Of a DNA stretch of 64,000 nucleotides, positions 30,310 to 39,838 are shown in pieces (positions within the stretch are counted from its first letter, which is position 1; every line of letters begins with the position of its first letter). Made by a program: the position numbers and the translations under genes. This DNA is from a candidate division Zixibacteria bacterium SM23_81 (GTDB taxonomy: Bacteria; SM23-81): positions 62,001 through 126,000 of the forward strand of contig LJUY01000002.1 in assembly GCA_001304015.1 (NCBI GenBank). The letters are read 5' to 3'. Below the pieces are notes generated by a model. It had not been told where the DNA came from and made no database searches. It saw nothing but the letters and a program-made list of their open reading frames with translations.

Positions 30310-31070
30310 TTCTCCTGATCCGCCTTACCCATCATCAGTTTCTGAAACGGCTTGAACAAATCGATGGGCACGGGAAAAACGATGGTGGAGTTGTTCTCCG
30401 CGGCCACTTCCGATAAGGTCTGCAGATACCTGAGCTGTAGAGCCATAGGGTGATCTCCGATCACCGTGGCCGCCTCAGCCAATTTCTGAGAAGCTTGAAA
30501 CTCGCCCAGGGCATTGATCACCTTGGCCCGACGATCCCGCTCCGCCTCAGCCTGTCGTGCCATGGCCCTTTGCATCTCCTGGGGCAGATCCACGTGCTTG
30601 ATCTCCACGGTGCCCACCTTGATGCCCCACGGATCGGTAAGCTTATCCAGAATGGTCTGCAGCTCCTTGTTGATTTTATCCCTGGCCGCGAGGAGCTCAT
30701 CTAACTCAGCCTGACCGAGCACGCTCCTCAGAGTCGTCTGGGCTAGCTGAGAGGTGGCGTAGAGGTAGTTCTCCACCTCCACGATGGCCTTCTCTGGCTC
30801 CATGACTCGAAAGTAGACCACGGCGTTTACCTTGACGGAGACGTTATCCTTGGTGATGACATCCTGCGGCGGTACGTCCATGGCCACGGTGCGCAAGCTG
30901 ACCCGATTCATCTTGTCCACCAAAGGAATGAGCAGGATCAAGCCAGGCCCCTTCGCTCCCACCAGCCGTCCGAGCCGAAAGATAACCCCTCGTTCATACT
31001 CTCGCAGAACTCTGATTGCGCTGGCCAAGATGAAGATAGCCACGACCAATAGAGGAAATAGGAAAGGCAT
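30306..31070 (-). CDS. Slipin/stomatin-like SPFH-domain membrane protein
   Basis: A 254-residue protein with an N-terminal membrane segment (3-20) and an SPFH (band 7) domain: [31 protein letters not shown] and the C-terminal [20 protein letters not shown] are slipin hallmarks. Slipins form membrane-bound oligomeric cages. The gene sits one base after the NfeD-family protease gene; the pairing of a slipin with NfeD is widespread in bacteria and archaea, and the protease can cleave the slipin C-terminus. Confidence 0.94.
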   Translation of the reverse strand: MPFLFPLLVVAIFILASAIRVLREYERGVIFRLGRLVGAKGPGLILLIPLVDKMNRVSLRTVAMDVPPQDVITKDNVSVKVNAVVYFRVMEPEKAIVEVENYLYATSQLAQTTLRSVLGQAELDELLAARDKINKELQTILDKLTDPWGIKVGTVEIKHVDLPQEMQRAMARQAEAERDRRAKVINALGEFQASQKLAEAATVIGDHPMALQLRYLQTLSEVAAENNSTIVFPVPIDLFKPFQKLMMGKADQEK

Positions 31071-31071
31071 T

Positions 31072-32385
31072 TCATCCCTCCTGTTCAGTGAGCTTCACAA
31101 CTTTCAGCTTAAGATGGTCTACGGCGACCACCTTCACCTTCTCGCCCTTCTTCACCACGTTCTGACATTCGGCGTTCCACAGCTCGCCATGGAGGAAAAT
31201 CTTGCCCTCGGGAGCCAGCCTCGTCTCGGCCACACCGATTTCCCCGATGAGCCCCCTTTTGCCCGTGGTGGGCTTGCGCAAACGGGCTTTAAGGGCCATG
31301 CCCAAGGCAAAGAGAAAAAAGGCAGCCGTGGCCAAGGTCACGAGCAGGATAATCTGCCAGGAGATACGCAAATACGGCGATGGCGAGCCGATAAGCATAA
31401 GAGACCCCAATATCATGGCGATAATCCCCCCGGTGGTGAGGAAACCAAAGGTGGGCGTGAGCACCTCGGCCACAAAAAGAATGATGGCGAACAAAATCAG
31501 CAACAGTCCGGCGTAGTTGATGGGCAACACCTGAAAAGCAAAGAAAGCCAAGATAATGCAGATGCCGCCCACGATGCCCGGCAGGAAAGCCCCCGGGTTG
31601 GAGAGCTCAAAGAAGAGACCGTAAAAACCGAGAATCAAAAGGATATAGGCCACGTTTGGGTTAGATATGATGTTCAGGACCCGGTAGCGAAAACCTAGAT
31701 CGATTCTCCTGATCTCGGCGCCCTTGGTCTCCAGGGTGACCTGTCCCTGGGTCGTCTCCACCTGACGCCCATGGATAGCGTCCAGGAGTTGACCCAAATC
31801 CTGGCAGATCAGGTCCACAACGCCCAGCTCCAGGGCCTTCTCTGCCGTCACCGACTGGCTCTCCCGAACGGCGCTCTCGGCCCAATCGGCATTGCGCCCC
31901 CTTTCGGTGGCGATGCCCCTGATGTAGGAAACAGCGTCGTTGGTGACTTTTTCCTTCATCTCCTCTTCCATCTTCTGGCCCATGGTCACGGGATGGGCCG
32001 CTCCGATGTTGGTTCCCGGAGCCATAACCGCCAGATGTGCCGCCAGAGTGATGAACACTCCAGCGGAGGCGTCCTGGGCACCAGACGGAAAAACGTACAC
32101 GACCACCGGAATGGGGGCATTCATCAATTTTTTAACGATAGACCGCATGGACTCCATCAGTCCACCGGGAGTGTCCAATTCCACGATGAGACAGTGGGAA
32201 CCATCCCGGTGGGCACGGTCTATGCTCTCCTCGATGTACCGAGCGGCTACCGGGCTGATGGCCCCCTCAACTCGAATGATGTCTACGCTTTGTATGGCAA
32301 AGACGGTGGCGCTGAAGACCAGGACCAATAGGCCGAAGAGAGAAATCCCTAGGATCTTTCTCTGCCAAAAATGTTTCTGCAACAA
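31072..32385 (-). CDS. NfeD-family membrane serine protease
   Basis: A 437-residue long-form NfeD (1510-N type). Signal sequence/anchor at 10-30, then a ClpP-like serine-lysine protease domain with [16 protein letters not shown] and the candidate nucleophile in [12 protein letters not shown] block of four to five membrane segments follows (about 235-360), and a C-terminal OB-fold NfeD domain (about 375-437). It is predicted to act on membrane proteins such as the adjacent slipin. The ALDH gene ends 13 bases upstream. Confidence 0.92.
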   Translation of the reverse strand: MLQKHFWQRKILGISLFGLLVLVFSATVFAIQSVDIIRVEGAISPVAARYIEESIDRAHRDGSHCLIVELDTPGGLMESMRSIVKKLMNAPIPVVVYVFPSGAQDASAGVFITLAAHLAVMAPGTNIGAAHPVTMGQKMEEEMKEKVTNDAVSYIRGIATERGRNADWAESAVRESQSVTAEKALELGVVDLICQDLGQLLDAIHGRQVETTQGQVTLETKGAEIRRIDLGFRYRVLNIISNPNVAYILLILGFYGLFFELSNPGAFLPGIVGGICIILAFFAFQVLPINYAGLLLILFAIILFVAEVLTPTFGFLTTGGIIAMILGSLMLIGSPSPYLRISWQIILLVTLATAAFFLFALGMALKARLRKPTTGKRGLIGEIGVAETRLAPEGKIFLHGELWNAECQNVVKKGEKVKVVAVDHLKLKVVKLTEQEG

Positions 32386-32398
32386 TCCCGTTTACTCC

Positions 32399-33811
32399 TC
32401 AGGTTTGAAAACAGACCAGCCGAATTTCGGTCATCTCCTCAACGGCGTACTTTAATCCCTCTCGACCCAGCCCACTCCCCTTCACGCCTCCGTAAGGCAT
32501 GTGATCCACTCGAAAGGTGGGAACCTCGTTGATCATTACTCCACCCACCTGAATTCTTTTGGCCGCCTCCAGAGCAGCAGCCAGGTCCTTTGTGAAGATA
32601 CCCCCCTGTAGCCCATACTGAGAATCGTTTACCAGAGTTATGGCATGATCGAGATCGTCCACGGCATTGATCACCACCAGGGGGGCAAAGGCTTCTTCAC
32701 AGCAAACCCGACAGTCGCCAGGGACATTCTGCAAGACTGTCGGCCAGAGCAGAGAACCCTCCCGCTGGCCACCGCAGACCCGTTCTCCTCCTCGGTCCAA
32801 GGCCTCCTGAATCCAGCTCTCGGCCCTCTCCGCAGCGGAAATGGAGATCATGGGCCCCACTTGTGTGCTATCTTCCAGAGGGTTGCCCACTCGCAATTTC
32901 TCGGTCCTGGAGGCCACTTCCCTGACCACATCCTCAAACACCTCTCTATGCACATAGACTCGCTGAACAGATATACACACTTGCCCCGCCAGGGCAAAAG
33001 CACCGGCTGTGATCCGGTCGGCAGCCCTCTCCAGATCGGCATCCTCCATGACGATCACCGCTGAGTTGGATCCCAGCTCCAGGGTGGCCTTCTTCAGGCC
33101 GGCGTGGGCCATAAGCCTTTTGCCCACCTCCAAGCTTCCCGTAAAGGAGATCATCCTCCCGCGGTCATCGGCCACGAGAGCATCGCCAATTTCTCCACCG
33201 TAGCCAGTGATTAGATTGAGAGCCTCATTGGGGAGACCCGCCTCCAAGATGATGCGTCCCAGCATCACATCGGCCAGAGGGGTATCTGTGGCTGGTTTCA
33301 GGACCACGCTGTTGCCCGCGGCCAGGGCCGGGGCTACCTTATGGGCAGCCAGATTCACTGGGAAGTTAAAGGGGGTGATGGCCACCACTACCCCCACGGG
33401 AACCCTGATGGTAAATCCCAACTTGTTTTCCCCCCCAGGGGCGGCGTCCATAGGAACACTTTCTCCATAAATCCTCTTCGCCTCCTCGGCCGCAAAGGTA
33501 AAGGTTTGAATCGTTCGGGAAACCTCACCCCGAGCCTCCCGAATAGTCTTCCCCACCTCCTGAGTCATGGTTTGTGCCAACTCCTCCGCCTGTGCCGTGA
33601 TACCTTCGGCAGCTCGCTGGAGGATCTGGTAACGCTCTTGAGCGGACAGCTTGGCCATCTGCTCTGCACCCCTGACGGCGCTGGCCATGGCATGGTCCAC
33701 ATCTTGCAGGTCTGATCTGGGCACCTGATCGATGATTTCTTCATTGAAGGGATTCGTCACCGGTATGGTCTCATCTTTCCCTACCCACTTGCCACCTAAC
33801 AGCATCTCCAT
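32399..33811 (-). CDS. NAD(P)-dependent aldehyde dehydrogenase (GAPN/lactaldehyde dehydrogenase-like)
   Basis: A 470-residue ALDH-superfamily enzyme. The catalytic Cys lies in LAGQVCISVQRV, and the general-base Glu is in ATLELGSNSAVIV (ELGS instead of the more common ELGG). VAITPFNFPVNL and VLKPATDTP form the cofactor site. These variants match the group of non-phosphorylating glyceraldehyde-3-phosphate and lactaldehyde dehydrogenases; I cannot choose the substrate. I start at ATG 33811, seven bases after GGGAGG; an upstream TTG would overlap the ribosome site. It may be co-transcribed with the diguanylate cyclase upstream (70 bases) and NfeD downstream. Confidence 0.9.
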   Translation of the reverse strand: MEMLLGGKWVGKDETIPVTNPFNEEIIDQVPRSDLQDVDHAMASAVRGAEQMAKLSAQERYQILQRAAEGITAQAEELAQTMTQEVGKTIREARGEVSRTIQTFTFAAEEAKRIYGESVPMDAAPGGENKLGFTIRVPVGVVVAITPFNFPVNLAAHKVAPALAAGNSVVLKPATDTPLADVMLGRIILEAGLPNEALNLITGYGGEIGDALVADDRGRMISFTGSLEVGKRLMAHAGLKKATLELGSNSAVIVMEDADLERAADRITAGAFALAGQVCISVQRVYVHREVFEDVVREVASRTEKLRVGNPLEDSTQVGPMISISAAERAESWIQEALDRGGERVCGGQREGSLLWPTVLQNVPGDCRVCCEEAFAPLVVINAVDDLDHAITLVNDSQYGLQGGIFTKDLAAALEAAKRIQVGGVMINEVPTFRVDHMPYGGVKGSGLGREGLKYAVEEMTEIRLVCFQT

Positions 33812-33881
33812 CCGTACACCTCCCAAAGTCCCAAGGAGAAGCTCATCTATGTCGGCTCGCTCTCATCCTTCCAGACGAAGC

Positions 33882-35525
33882 TTATCCCCACCACACCTCG
33901 TCGTTCTGGCCAACGACGAAAACCTGATTACGCCCACTCTTCTTGGCCGTATAAAGGGCCTCATCGGCCCTCTCCACCAGATCTTTTCCGTTATCAGCGT
34001 CCTCCGGGTAACTGGCCACCCCTATACTGACCGTCAGCCGCTTCTGCGGTTGGAGCTGTCCGTGAGGAAATTTGTAATCCCCAATCTTCTTGCGGATTCT
34101 CTCGGCCACCTTCCAGGCACCCATTTTGTTTGTCTCAGTGAGGATGATGGCGAATTCCTCGCCACCATAACGAGCCAGGATATCGATGTCCCTGATCTCG
34201 GCCTTAATCAGCTGTGCTATGATTCTGAGGATTTTATCTCCCGTGGGATGTCCACACACATCGTTGTAATGTTTGAAGAAGTCGATATCCAACATGATCA
34301 CCGAGAAGCTCCGATGGTGACGATGGCTACGGCTCTCCTCGTCCCTCAAGCGTTCCTGAAAATGCCTGTGATTGAAGAGTTTCGTAAGACCGTCGGTGAT
34401 GGAGTGCTGCTTGGCATTCTGGTAAGCCCGGGCATTTCCCAGGGCCATGGAGACCTGATCGCTCAGAGCACCCCAGAACAGCTCATCGTAGTCGCCAAAG
34501 GCGGTATCCCCTTGGCTCATCAACATCAACAGGCCGATGAGTTTTTCCTGCACCTTTAAGGGAAGCAAAGCAGTAAATCCACCCTTTTGGGAGGATTCCT
34601 CTTCCTTGTGATGGAGACTAAGCTCTGCTGAGATCACCGGCCTGCCCTTTTCGACCACTTGTTGAATCAAACCTTCCGCTTCGGCTAGCTTGGCCAGCAG
34701 AACGCGAGAATCGCCTTTGGGCGCTCCTTCAGTCCACTCCTCTCGCTCCTCATCCCACAGCAATATGGCGCATTGTCGACATTTCAGACGTGCTTTAACG
34801 ACCTCCACTATTCTTTCCAGCAAAAGATCAAATTCCAGGAAGCTCCCGATTTCCCTGCTGATTTCGCAGAGGATATTCAAGCCTTTGGCCGGAACCCTGG
34901 GTGGTTCGGGAAGCGTCAGGTTCTGGAGAGCCTGAGTCGCCTGGATGGCGAATAATTCCAAGAGAGCGATGGTCTGAGCATCTGGTCCTTGCCCATCGAG
35001 AGGTCCATCTACGGACATCACACCCAGCAGTTTTCCGTCGGTCCGAACCAGAGGAGTAAAAAGAGTGCCATCGGGATACCTGCTGGTTCGATGAGCGGAT
35101 TGCCCCTCCATTTTCAGATCAGATTTCGGGGCAGTGCCCTGCTGGTTGTTGATGAAATAGGAGTTGCTGATTTTATGCTCATCCTGAAAAAACTGGAAAA
35201 AGTAATCCTCCGGCACCCGCTGCCCTTTAAACCTCTGAAATACCTCCTGGCTCAATCCCGCCTGGGCTTTTCGTATAAACATGTGGTGATCCCTGTCATA
35301 TAGGCTGATGAGCACTCGCCGAAATCCCAGGCTGCGTTGCACCGCTTGGGCCACTTGATCCAGAAGATCTTCCAGTTCGAGCTGCCGACCAAGGACCTGG
35401 CTGAGATTTTGGATCTCACTCAGCCAGCGAGTCTGTGCCTCCAGTTGGGCATTTTTTCTCTCTAGCTCCTGACGAAGCGTATCCAAAGATCGAAAGTCCA
35501 CCTTTTCTCCTTCCCGCTGGGCCAT
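33882..35525 (-). CDS. Diguanylate cyclase with two GAF domains (GGDEF)
   Basis: About 547 residues. A short coiled coil (about 10-35) is followed by two GAF sensor domains (about 40-190 and 225-370) and a C-terminal GGDEF domain. The active site reads YGGEEF, and an RxxD inhibitory site (RDID) stands five residues before it, so product feedback is likely. FFKHYNDVCGHPTGD is the GTP/metal loop. No membrane segment is seen, so the sensing is cytosolic. The frame is open to 35666, but a promoter lies inside that extension, so I start at ATG 35525, 12 bases after AGGAGG. It makes c-di-GMP; an HD-GYP phosphodiesterase and c-di-GMP riboswitch are at 56.4-57.3 kb. Confidence 0.9.
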   Translation of the reverse strand: MAQREGEKVDFRSLDTLRQELERKNAQLEAQTRWLSEIQNLSQVLGRQLELEDLLDQVAQAVQRSLGFRRVLISLYDRDHHMFIRKAQAGLSQEVFQRFKGQRVPEDYFFQFFQDEHKISNSYFINNQQGTAPKSDLKMEGQSAHRTSRYPDGTLFTPLVRTDGKLLGVMSVDGPLDGQGPDAQTIALLELFAIQATQALQNLTLPEPPRVPAKGLNILCEISREIGSFLEFDLLLERIVEVVKARLKCRQCAILLWDEEREEWTEGAPKGDSRVLLAKLAEAEGLIQQVVEKGRPVISAELSLHHKEEESSQKGGFTALLPLKVQEKLIGLLMLMSQGDTAFGDYDELFWGALSDQVSMALGNARAYQNAKQHSITDGLTKLFNHRHFQERLRDEESRSHRHHRSFSVIMLDIDFFKHYNDVCGHPTGDKILRIIAQLIKAEIRDIDILARYGGEEFAIILTETNKMGAWKVAERIRKKIGDYKFPHGQLQPQKRLTVSIGVASYPEDADNGKDLVERADEALYTAKKSGRNQVFVVGQNDEVWWG

Positions 35526-35621
35526 TTTTCTAATTTTCCTCCTGCCAGTTGGGCGGCCCCCCAACGCTGAAAAAACCGGCCAGAGGATTACCCGTGCCCA
35601 TCGCTCCTGAGGCTCACAAAA

Positions 35622-35650
35622 AACATACTCAATTCTAGCTCTCAATGCAA
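35622..35650 (-). promoter_or_regulatory. Sigma-70 type promoter for the GGDEF gene
   Basis: Minus strand: TTGCAT (35650-35645), 17-base spacer, TATGTT (35627-35622). It supports the downstream start at 35525. Confidence 0.6.
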
Positions 35651-35659
35651 GCATTTTTC

Positions 35660-35688
35660 TTGACAAGAGGGGCCGGAATAGCTAGATT
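35660..35688 (+). promoter_or_regulatory. Sigma-70 type promoter for mazG
   Basis: Plus strand: consensus TTGACA (35660-35665), 17-base spacer, TAGATT (35683-35688), 34 bases before the mazG ATG. It is back-to-back with the GGDEF promoter. Confidence 0.75.
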
Positions 35689-35722
35689 CTTCATAGGTTC
35701 GCCGTTCAAACCCGGAGGATAC

Positions 35723-36544
35723 ATGTCTACCAAATTTGAACAGCTCAAAGAGATCATGCGTCGGTTGCGAGGACCGGGCGGCTGTCCATGGGACAGAGAG
35801 CAAACCCACTCGAGTCTGAGACCCTATCTCATCGAGGAGGCCTACGAAGCACTGGAGGCTATCGATGGCGCAGATGACCAAAAATTGGCCGAAGAGCTGG
35901 GTGATTTGCTTCTGCAGATCATCTTTCACAGCCAAATCGCACAAGAGGATGGCCGCTTCGACATCGAGGACGTCATCGCTGGTATCATCGAGAAATTGAA
36001 ACGCAGACATCCCCACGTTTTCGGCGACAAGAAGGTCAAGGATAGCCGCGATGTCCTCATCGGATGGGAGAGGATCAAACAAGAGGAGAGGGAGAAAAAG
36101 AAAGGGTCCTCTATCCTGGACGGTGTCCCAGGGCAGCTGCCTGCCCTGCTGAAGGCTCACCGAGTACAGGAAAAGGTCTCACGAGTTGGCTTCGATTGGG
36201 AGCACATCGACCAGGTTTTCGCCAAGGTAGAAGAGGAGCTGGCCGAGTTCCGCTCCGCCTATCGGAAACACCACAGAGAACAGGTAGAGGAGGAACTGGG
36301 AGACATCCTCTTTGCCCTGGTCAACCTGTCCCGATACCTGGAAACAAGTTCAGAGGATGCCCTGCGCCGGACCATCGATAAGTTCATCGCCCGCTTTAAA
36401 TATGTGGAATCGGCCCTCCAGCGCCAGGGATTGAATCCCAAAGAAGTGGGGCTTGAGGCAATGGATAAGTTGTGGGACGAGGCGAAATCCCGGGAATCTG
36501 GGAAACACCTTAAGGGCGGAAACACATCGCAAGGGAACCGATGA
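35723..36544 (+). CDS. mazG: Nucleoside triphosphate pyrophosphohydrolase MazG
   Basis: A 273-residue protein with two MazG all-alpha NTP-PPase domains. The first has CPWDREQTHSSLRPYLIEEAYE and EELGDLLLQIIFH, and the second EVEEELAEFRSA-like and EELGDILFALVNL metal-binding EExxE motifs. It hydrolyses (d)NTPs to monophosphates as house-cleaning. Start at ATG 35723 with GGAGG four bases upstream; longer in-frame extension is not conserved. It stands alone on the plus strand. Confidence 0.95.
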   Translation: MSTKFEQLKEIMRRLRGPGGCPWDREQTHSSLRPYLIEEAYEALEAIDGADDQKLAEELGDLLLQIIFHSQIAQEDGRFDIEDVIAGIIEKLKRRHPHVFGDKKVKDSRDVLIGWERIKQEEREKKKGSSILDGVPGQLPALLKAHRVQEKVSRVGFDWEHIDQVFAKVEEELAEFRSAYRKHHREQVEEELGDILFALVNLSRYLETSSEDALRRTIDKFIARFKYVESALQRQGLNPKEVGLEAMDKLWDEAKSRESGKHLKGGNTSQGNR

Positions 36545-37135
36545 AAACAAAATCCTTTTCTCAAAGAGGGCCGAACCCAGGAGTACTGGGAAGCAAGGCA
36601 TTCCTCAGTTGCTTGAGAAGGTTCTCGCTAAACATCCCGCCGCTCTGGCATGTATGCGGTCTTTTCTGGAAAAATCGCTCCATGACCCATACTGGACCCT
36701 ATTCCATATAAGGGATCCGATTGACACCTCTCTTCAAAATCATCACGGGAACGTAGAGATCCCTCGCGTCAATTTCCCCGCCTCATAGAACCATCTCCCA
36801 CCACCCCGATGTTAACCTCTCCCCCGAAGGAACTCGCCACCATCATGTCGATCTACTGATAGTCAAAGTGGTGCGGCTCCAAGCCAATCTTTCATCACCT
36901 CCATCTGAGGATGGCCCCGAAACATATCCACAAGGTGATACCAACATCGACTACCTGGACACCTTCGGGATGACCGAGCTCTGGTCCAGGATGACCATAT
37001 GTGCAAAATGTTGCAACTTTCTCCTCCAGGCCCTCGTGGCACTTGAGCACATCATTGAGGTTCGCGTATTACATAATTCCCTAAAAAATAAAATATTACA
37101 CGGATTTTCCGGTGTCATCTGGCAACCGGGCCTTT
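36545..37135 (+). other. Intergenic region without recognised gene
   Basis: About 590 bases between mazG and the sigma-54 promoter. Short frames exist on both strands but have no ribosome site or recognisable motif. It contains a perfect palindrome GTTGCAAC (37010-37017), about 125 bases upstream of the sigma-54 element, a plausible activator-binding position. Confidence 0.5.
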
Positions 37136-37151
37136 TGGCATGGTCCTTGCA
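37136..37151 (+). promoter_or_regulatory. Sigma-54 (RpoN) promoter for the PEP-CTERM gene
   Basis: TGGCATGGTCCTTGCA matches the -24/-12 consensus TGGCAC-G-N4-TTGCW with one change (C to T) and exact spacing. It lies about 90 bases before the start codon, in the right orientation. Sigma-54 control of PEP-CTERM proteins through PrsK/PrsR is known in other bacteria. Confidence 0.72.
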
Positions 37152-37241
37152 TGATCATGATGATCAGCTCCTAGGTTTCCTGAAAAAGCTCTCCAACGCA
37201 TCGACTGTCTTTGGGGAGCATGAAAAAGGAGGCTGGTTTCC

Positions 37242-37958
37242 GTGAGAAGTTTTTTTCCAATCCTCGCCGCTACTGCTCTGCTAGCCGTCACAACGGCGGA
37301 GGCGTATGTGATCAACGGCCTGCTCGACGATTGGGGCGTGCAGCCTCATATTCAATGGATCCCGTCCTCAAATTCTGTCAACTGGATCGAGGAGGACAAC
37401 TGGGGCAGCGGACATCCGAACTTTCCCAGCGGCGGCGAAATTTATGACGCTGAGGCCCTATACTACGACTTCATGGGCGGTATGGCCTATGTGGCCTTGG
37501 TCACCTCTTTCCCCAGCAACGGTTACATGTATTCCTATCCTGGTGATATCGGCATCGACCTTGATCGGAATGGGAGTTACGAATACGGCCTCAAGACCAC
37601 GGGGCACCTCCAAGGGGGATTCTTCGCCAATCCCACATGGACCAACGCCAGCACTTACCCATCCTCAGGTCCCGCTCGAATTATCGGCGGCACCATGCTA
37701 GACGTGCAACCTCTGGTCTACTTTGAGACAGAGATTATAGAAAATGGTTTTCCCACCTACATCATCGAGGGGAGATTCGACTGGTCCGCATTGGGGAATC
37801 CCAGCCAACCATTCAACCTGCACTGGACCCAAAGCTGCGGCAACGACGTGCTGAATTTGACCGTCACTCCGGTGCCCGAGCCCGGGAGTCTTTTCTTGCT
37901 AGGCACAGGTTATGCAGCCCTATGTGGGCTTTCATGGAGGAGGAGGAAGAAGAAGTGA
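37242..37958 (+). CDS. PEP-CTERM sorting-domain protein
   Basis: A 238-residue exported protein. The signal peptide covers residues 1-21 (cleavage near AEA-YV). The mature body (22-205) is aromatic- and Gly-rich with Asp/Asn-rich loops (DIGIDLDRNGSYEYG), of unknown fold. The C-terminus has VPEPGSLFLLGTGYAALCG, one membrane segment, then RRRKKK, the exact tripartite signal recognised by exosortase/EpsH. Such proteins are sorted to the cell surface or extracellular matrix in biofilm/EPS-producing bacteria. The start is GTG with GGAGG nine bases upstream. No exosortase is in the window. Confidence 0.88.
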   Translation: MRSFFPILAATALLAVTTAEAYVINGLLDDWGVQPHIQWIPSSNSVNWIEEDNWGSGHPNFPSGGEIYDAEALYYDFMGGMAYVALVTSFPSNGYMYSYPGDIGIDLDRNGSYEYGLKTTGHLQGGFFANPTWTNASTYPSSGPARIIGGTMLDVQPLVYFETEIIENGFPTYIIEGRFDWSALGNPSQPFNLHWTQSCGNDVLNLTVTPVPEPGSLFLLGTGYAALCGLSWRRRKKK

Positions 37959-38302
37959 CCTCTTACCGGACAAAAGAAGGATGAGCAGAAGGTGGAGGAA
38001 TACTTCTGGGTGATGTGATTTCCATGGGGAGTGTGCAAATTGGTTCACTTTTTGTGCCCGAAAATGCGACATTCGGGGAAGGAGTTCACATCCGGAGGTT
38101 TACTCCCGGTAGAGGAAATTCTCGATCTCTTATACTGTCCTGGAGGAAAAGGGAAAATTCCTGAAGGGCACCTCTGGCCCAGCGTAAGGGCCATGGTAAA
38201 AAACGAGAACAGGTGTGTGCTTCTGCGAATGTGATGCGCTTCATGTGACCAATCTGTCAGGGCGGCTTAGCGACCGATTATGATGAACGGAGGCGATTTC
38301 TC
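37959..38302 (+). other. Intergenic region without recognised gene
   Basis: 344 bases between the PEP-CTERM and DksA-like genes. I see no convincing frame, hairpin terminator or structured RNA; a TATGAT (38279-38284 region) could be the -10 of the next gene. Confidence 0.4.
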
Positions 38303-38707
38303 TTGCGAAAACGAGATCTAGATCTCATCCAGCACAACTTGTTGAAGATGCGCAGGAGGTTGATGGAAAATCTTCAGCGCATAAAAGAAGATAACCTGCA
38401 GGCTCCTCCCCGAGTGGCCACTGGTGACTCAGGGACATCTCAGTCCCATATGGCCGATCTGGCATCAGATCATTTTGATCGGGAGAATTCCCTTCAACTC
38501 TATCTCTACGAGCGAAGGTTGCTCCATGCCATCGACGAGGCTTTGCACCGTATCAAAGAGGGCACCTACGGCATATGCGCTGTATGCTCCAGCCCTATCA
38601 ATCTTCGTAGGCTCATGGCCGTGCCCAATACAAAGCTGTGTATCCGCTGCCAAGAGGAGAAGGAAAGAAACGGAGTCATCTCCAAAGCTCTGAAGTCCAG
38701 GGGCTAA
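38303..38707 (+). CDS. DksA/TraR-family zinc-finger protein
   Basis: A 134-residue protein with a predicted N-terminal coiled coil (1-90) and a C-terminal C4 zinc finger, CAVC at about 97-100 and CIRC at about 118-121 with PINLRRLMAVPNTKLC between, as in DksA/TraR. Such proteins enter the RNA polymerase secondary channel. The acidic tip pattern of E. coli DksA (DxxDxA) is represented only loosely by ADLASDHFDREN. The start is TTG, nine bases after GGAGG. It is plus-strand, downstream of the PEP-CTERM gene. Confidence 0.85.
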   Translation: MRKRDLDLIQHNLLKMRRRLMENLQRIKEDNLQAPPRVATGDSGTSQSHMADLASDHFDRENSLQLYLYERRLLHAIDEALHRIKEGTYGICAVCSSPINLRRLMAVPNTKLCIRCQEEKERNGVISKALKSRG

Positions 38708-38727
38708 CAGATGCTGAAGGGAAGAGC

Positions 38728-39186
38728 CTAACGGTCCCATCTGCCCGTTCGATAATCCTCCAGAATGGCGGCATGGTCGAAGGCCAGTGCCTCGGGCAGG
38801 CTATTCAGGGGAAATACTTGAGCTCGCTGAGCATCGTCACCCGCCAGGGGTTTGCCTCTGGCTGTAGCTATATAAACGGTGGTCACGGTATGTTGGCGCG
38901 GGTCCCGGTGGGGATCTGAGTAAGTATGCAGCTGACGCTTAAGCTGAACCGCTAGACCCGTCTCCTCTCGAGCTTCCCGAACGGCCGCCTCCTCCAAACT
39001 TTCACCGTATTCCACGTAACCCCCCGGAAGTGCCCATCCGTACGGGGGGTTTTTCCGTTTGATCAGGGCAATGCCCTGGCCTTCTACTTCGATGATAACA
39101 TCGACGGTGAGGAAGGGATTTCGATACTTCTTGACCTCTGCTGAGAGGACCACGGAAAAATCCTCTTCTCCGGAAGAGCCCTGCAA
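38728..39186 (-). CDS. NUDIX hydrolase
   Basis: A 152-residue NUDIX-fold enzyme with a complete box: [18 protein letters not shown] followed by REETGL, giving the metal-binding REXXEE. The surrounding residues ([14 protein letters not shown]) suggest an ADP-ribose pyrophosphatase-like or general nucleotide-derivative hydrolase. The start is a TTG at 39186 immediately after the Mth938 stop; an in-frame GTG at 39153 with GAGG nine bases before it is an alternative. Confidence 0.88.
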   Translation of the reverse strand: MQGSSGEEDFSVVLSAEVKKYRNPFLTVDVIIEVEGQGIALIKRKNPPYGWALPGGYVEYGESLEEAAVREAREETGLAVQLKRQLHTYSDPHRDPRQHTVTTVYIATARGKPLAGDDAQRAQVFPLNSLPEALAFDHAAILEDYRTGRWDR

Positions 39187-39187
39187 C

Positions 39188-39538
39188 TCAACAGGTCAGA
39201 TGCAGGGCCGCAACTGTTCTCTTCGAAGGACTTAGCCGATTGTACGTGTGACAAGCCCTCTGGGTTCTCTCCACCACCAGTTGGATGCCCAGATGACGAA
39301 TCAGCCGGCGGGTCTCTTCTGTCACCACCATCATGCCGGACCCACCGGTGCCCACCACTAAAATCTCAGGATTCCGGTCTAAAATGGATTTGACATCATG
39401 GGGGCTAAGGGAGTGGCCCTGCATCCTCCACCAGTCTGGCTCGACGCCCTGGGCATGTATGATCACGTCCGAGCTGTAGGAACGCCCATCGATGACGATG
39501 TACCCGAACCGATATTCCTCGATCTTGGGGCTGAACAT
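39188..39538 (-). CDS. Mth938-like domain protein (MTH938/NDUFAF3 family)
   Basis: A 116-residue protein of the small Mth938 fold. Pattern elements include [29 protein letters not shown] and the C-terminal half with [11 protein letters not shown]. The family is widespread, and eukaryotic members NDUFAF3/AAMDC act in complex I assembly or remain unknown; the bacterial role is not established. Start at ATG 39538, GAGG six bases upstream. It sits one base before the NUDIX gene and 32 bases after the EF-Tu-like gene. Confidence 0.85.
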   Translation of the reverse strand: MFSPKIEEYRFGYIVIDGRSYSSDVIIHAQGVEPDWWRMQGHSLSPHDVKSILDRNPEILVVGTGGSGMMVVTEETRRLIRHLGIQLVVERTQRACHTYNRLSPSKRTVAALHLTC

Positions 39539-39570
39539 GTGGGGCCTCTGGAAGGCGGCCAGAGCCGGGG

Positions 39571-39825
39571 CTATTCCACCACCTTATAGATTTTGTCGTG
39601 GGCGCGGCAACGTTCCTTGACCTTGATGCCCACGGAATCGCCAGGTTTGGCCTCCTCAATGAATGCATGCTCAATCTGCATGGAATCCACAGTCTGCTGA
39701 AAATCGCTGGTGTGGCCCTTGATATGAATGGTATCGCCCACAACCAGTTGACCGGTTATCTCGATGCCGGCAACCCCGATCTTGGCGAAGTAATCCACCA
39801 CTCTTCCCACTTCCTGTTCCTCCAT
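39571..39825 (-). CDS. EF-Tu domain 2-like small protein (translation elongation factor-like)
   Basis: An 84-residue beta-barrel protein. EEQEVGRVVDYFAKIGVAGIE, LVVGDTIHIKGHTSDFQQTV and KPGDSVGIKVKERCR match the second (beta-barrel) domain of translational GTPases as a stand-alone unit. No G domain is present. The family occurs in many bacteria and archaea with unknown function. Strong ribosome site GGAGGTG. It lies between MBL-fold hydrolase and Mth938 genes. Confidence 0.85.
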   Translation of the reverse strand: MEEQEVGRVVDYFAKIGVAGIEITGQLVVGDTIHIKGHTSDFQQTVDSMQIEHAFIEEAKPGDSVGIKVKERCRAHDKIYKVVE

Positions 39826-39838
39826 GGTTTCACCTCCT

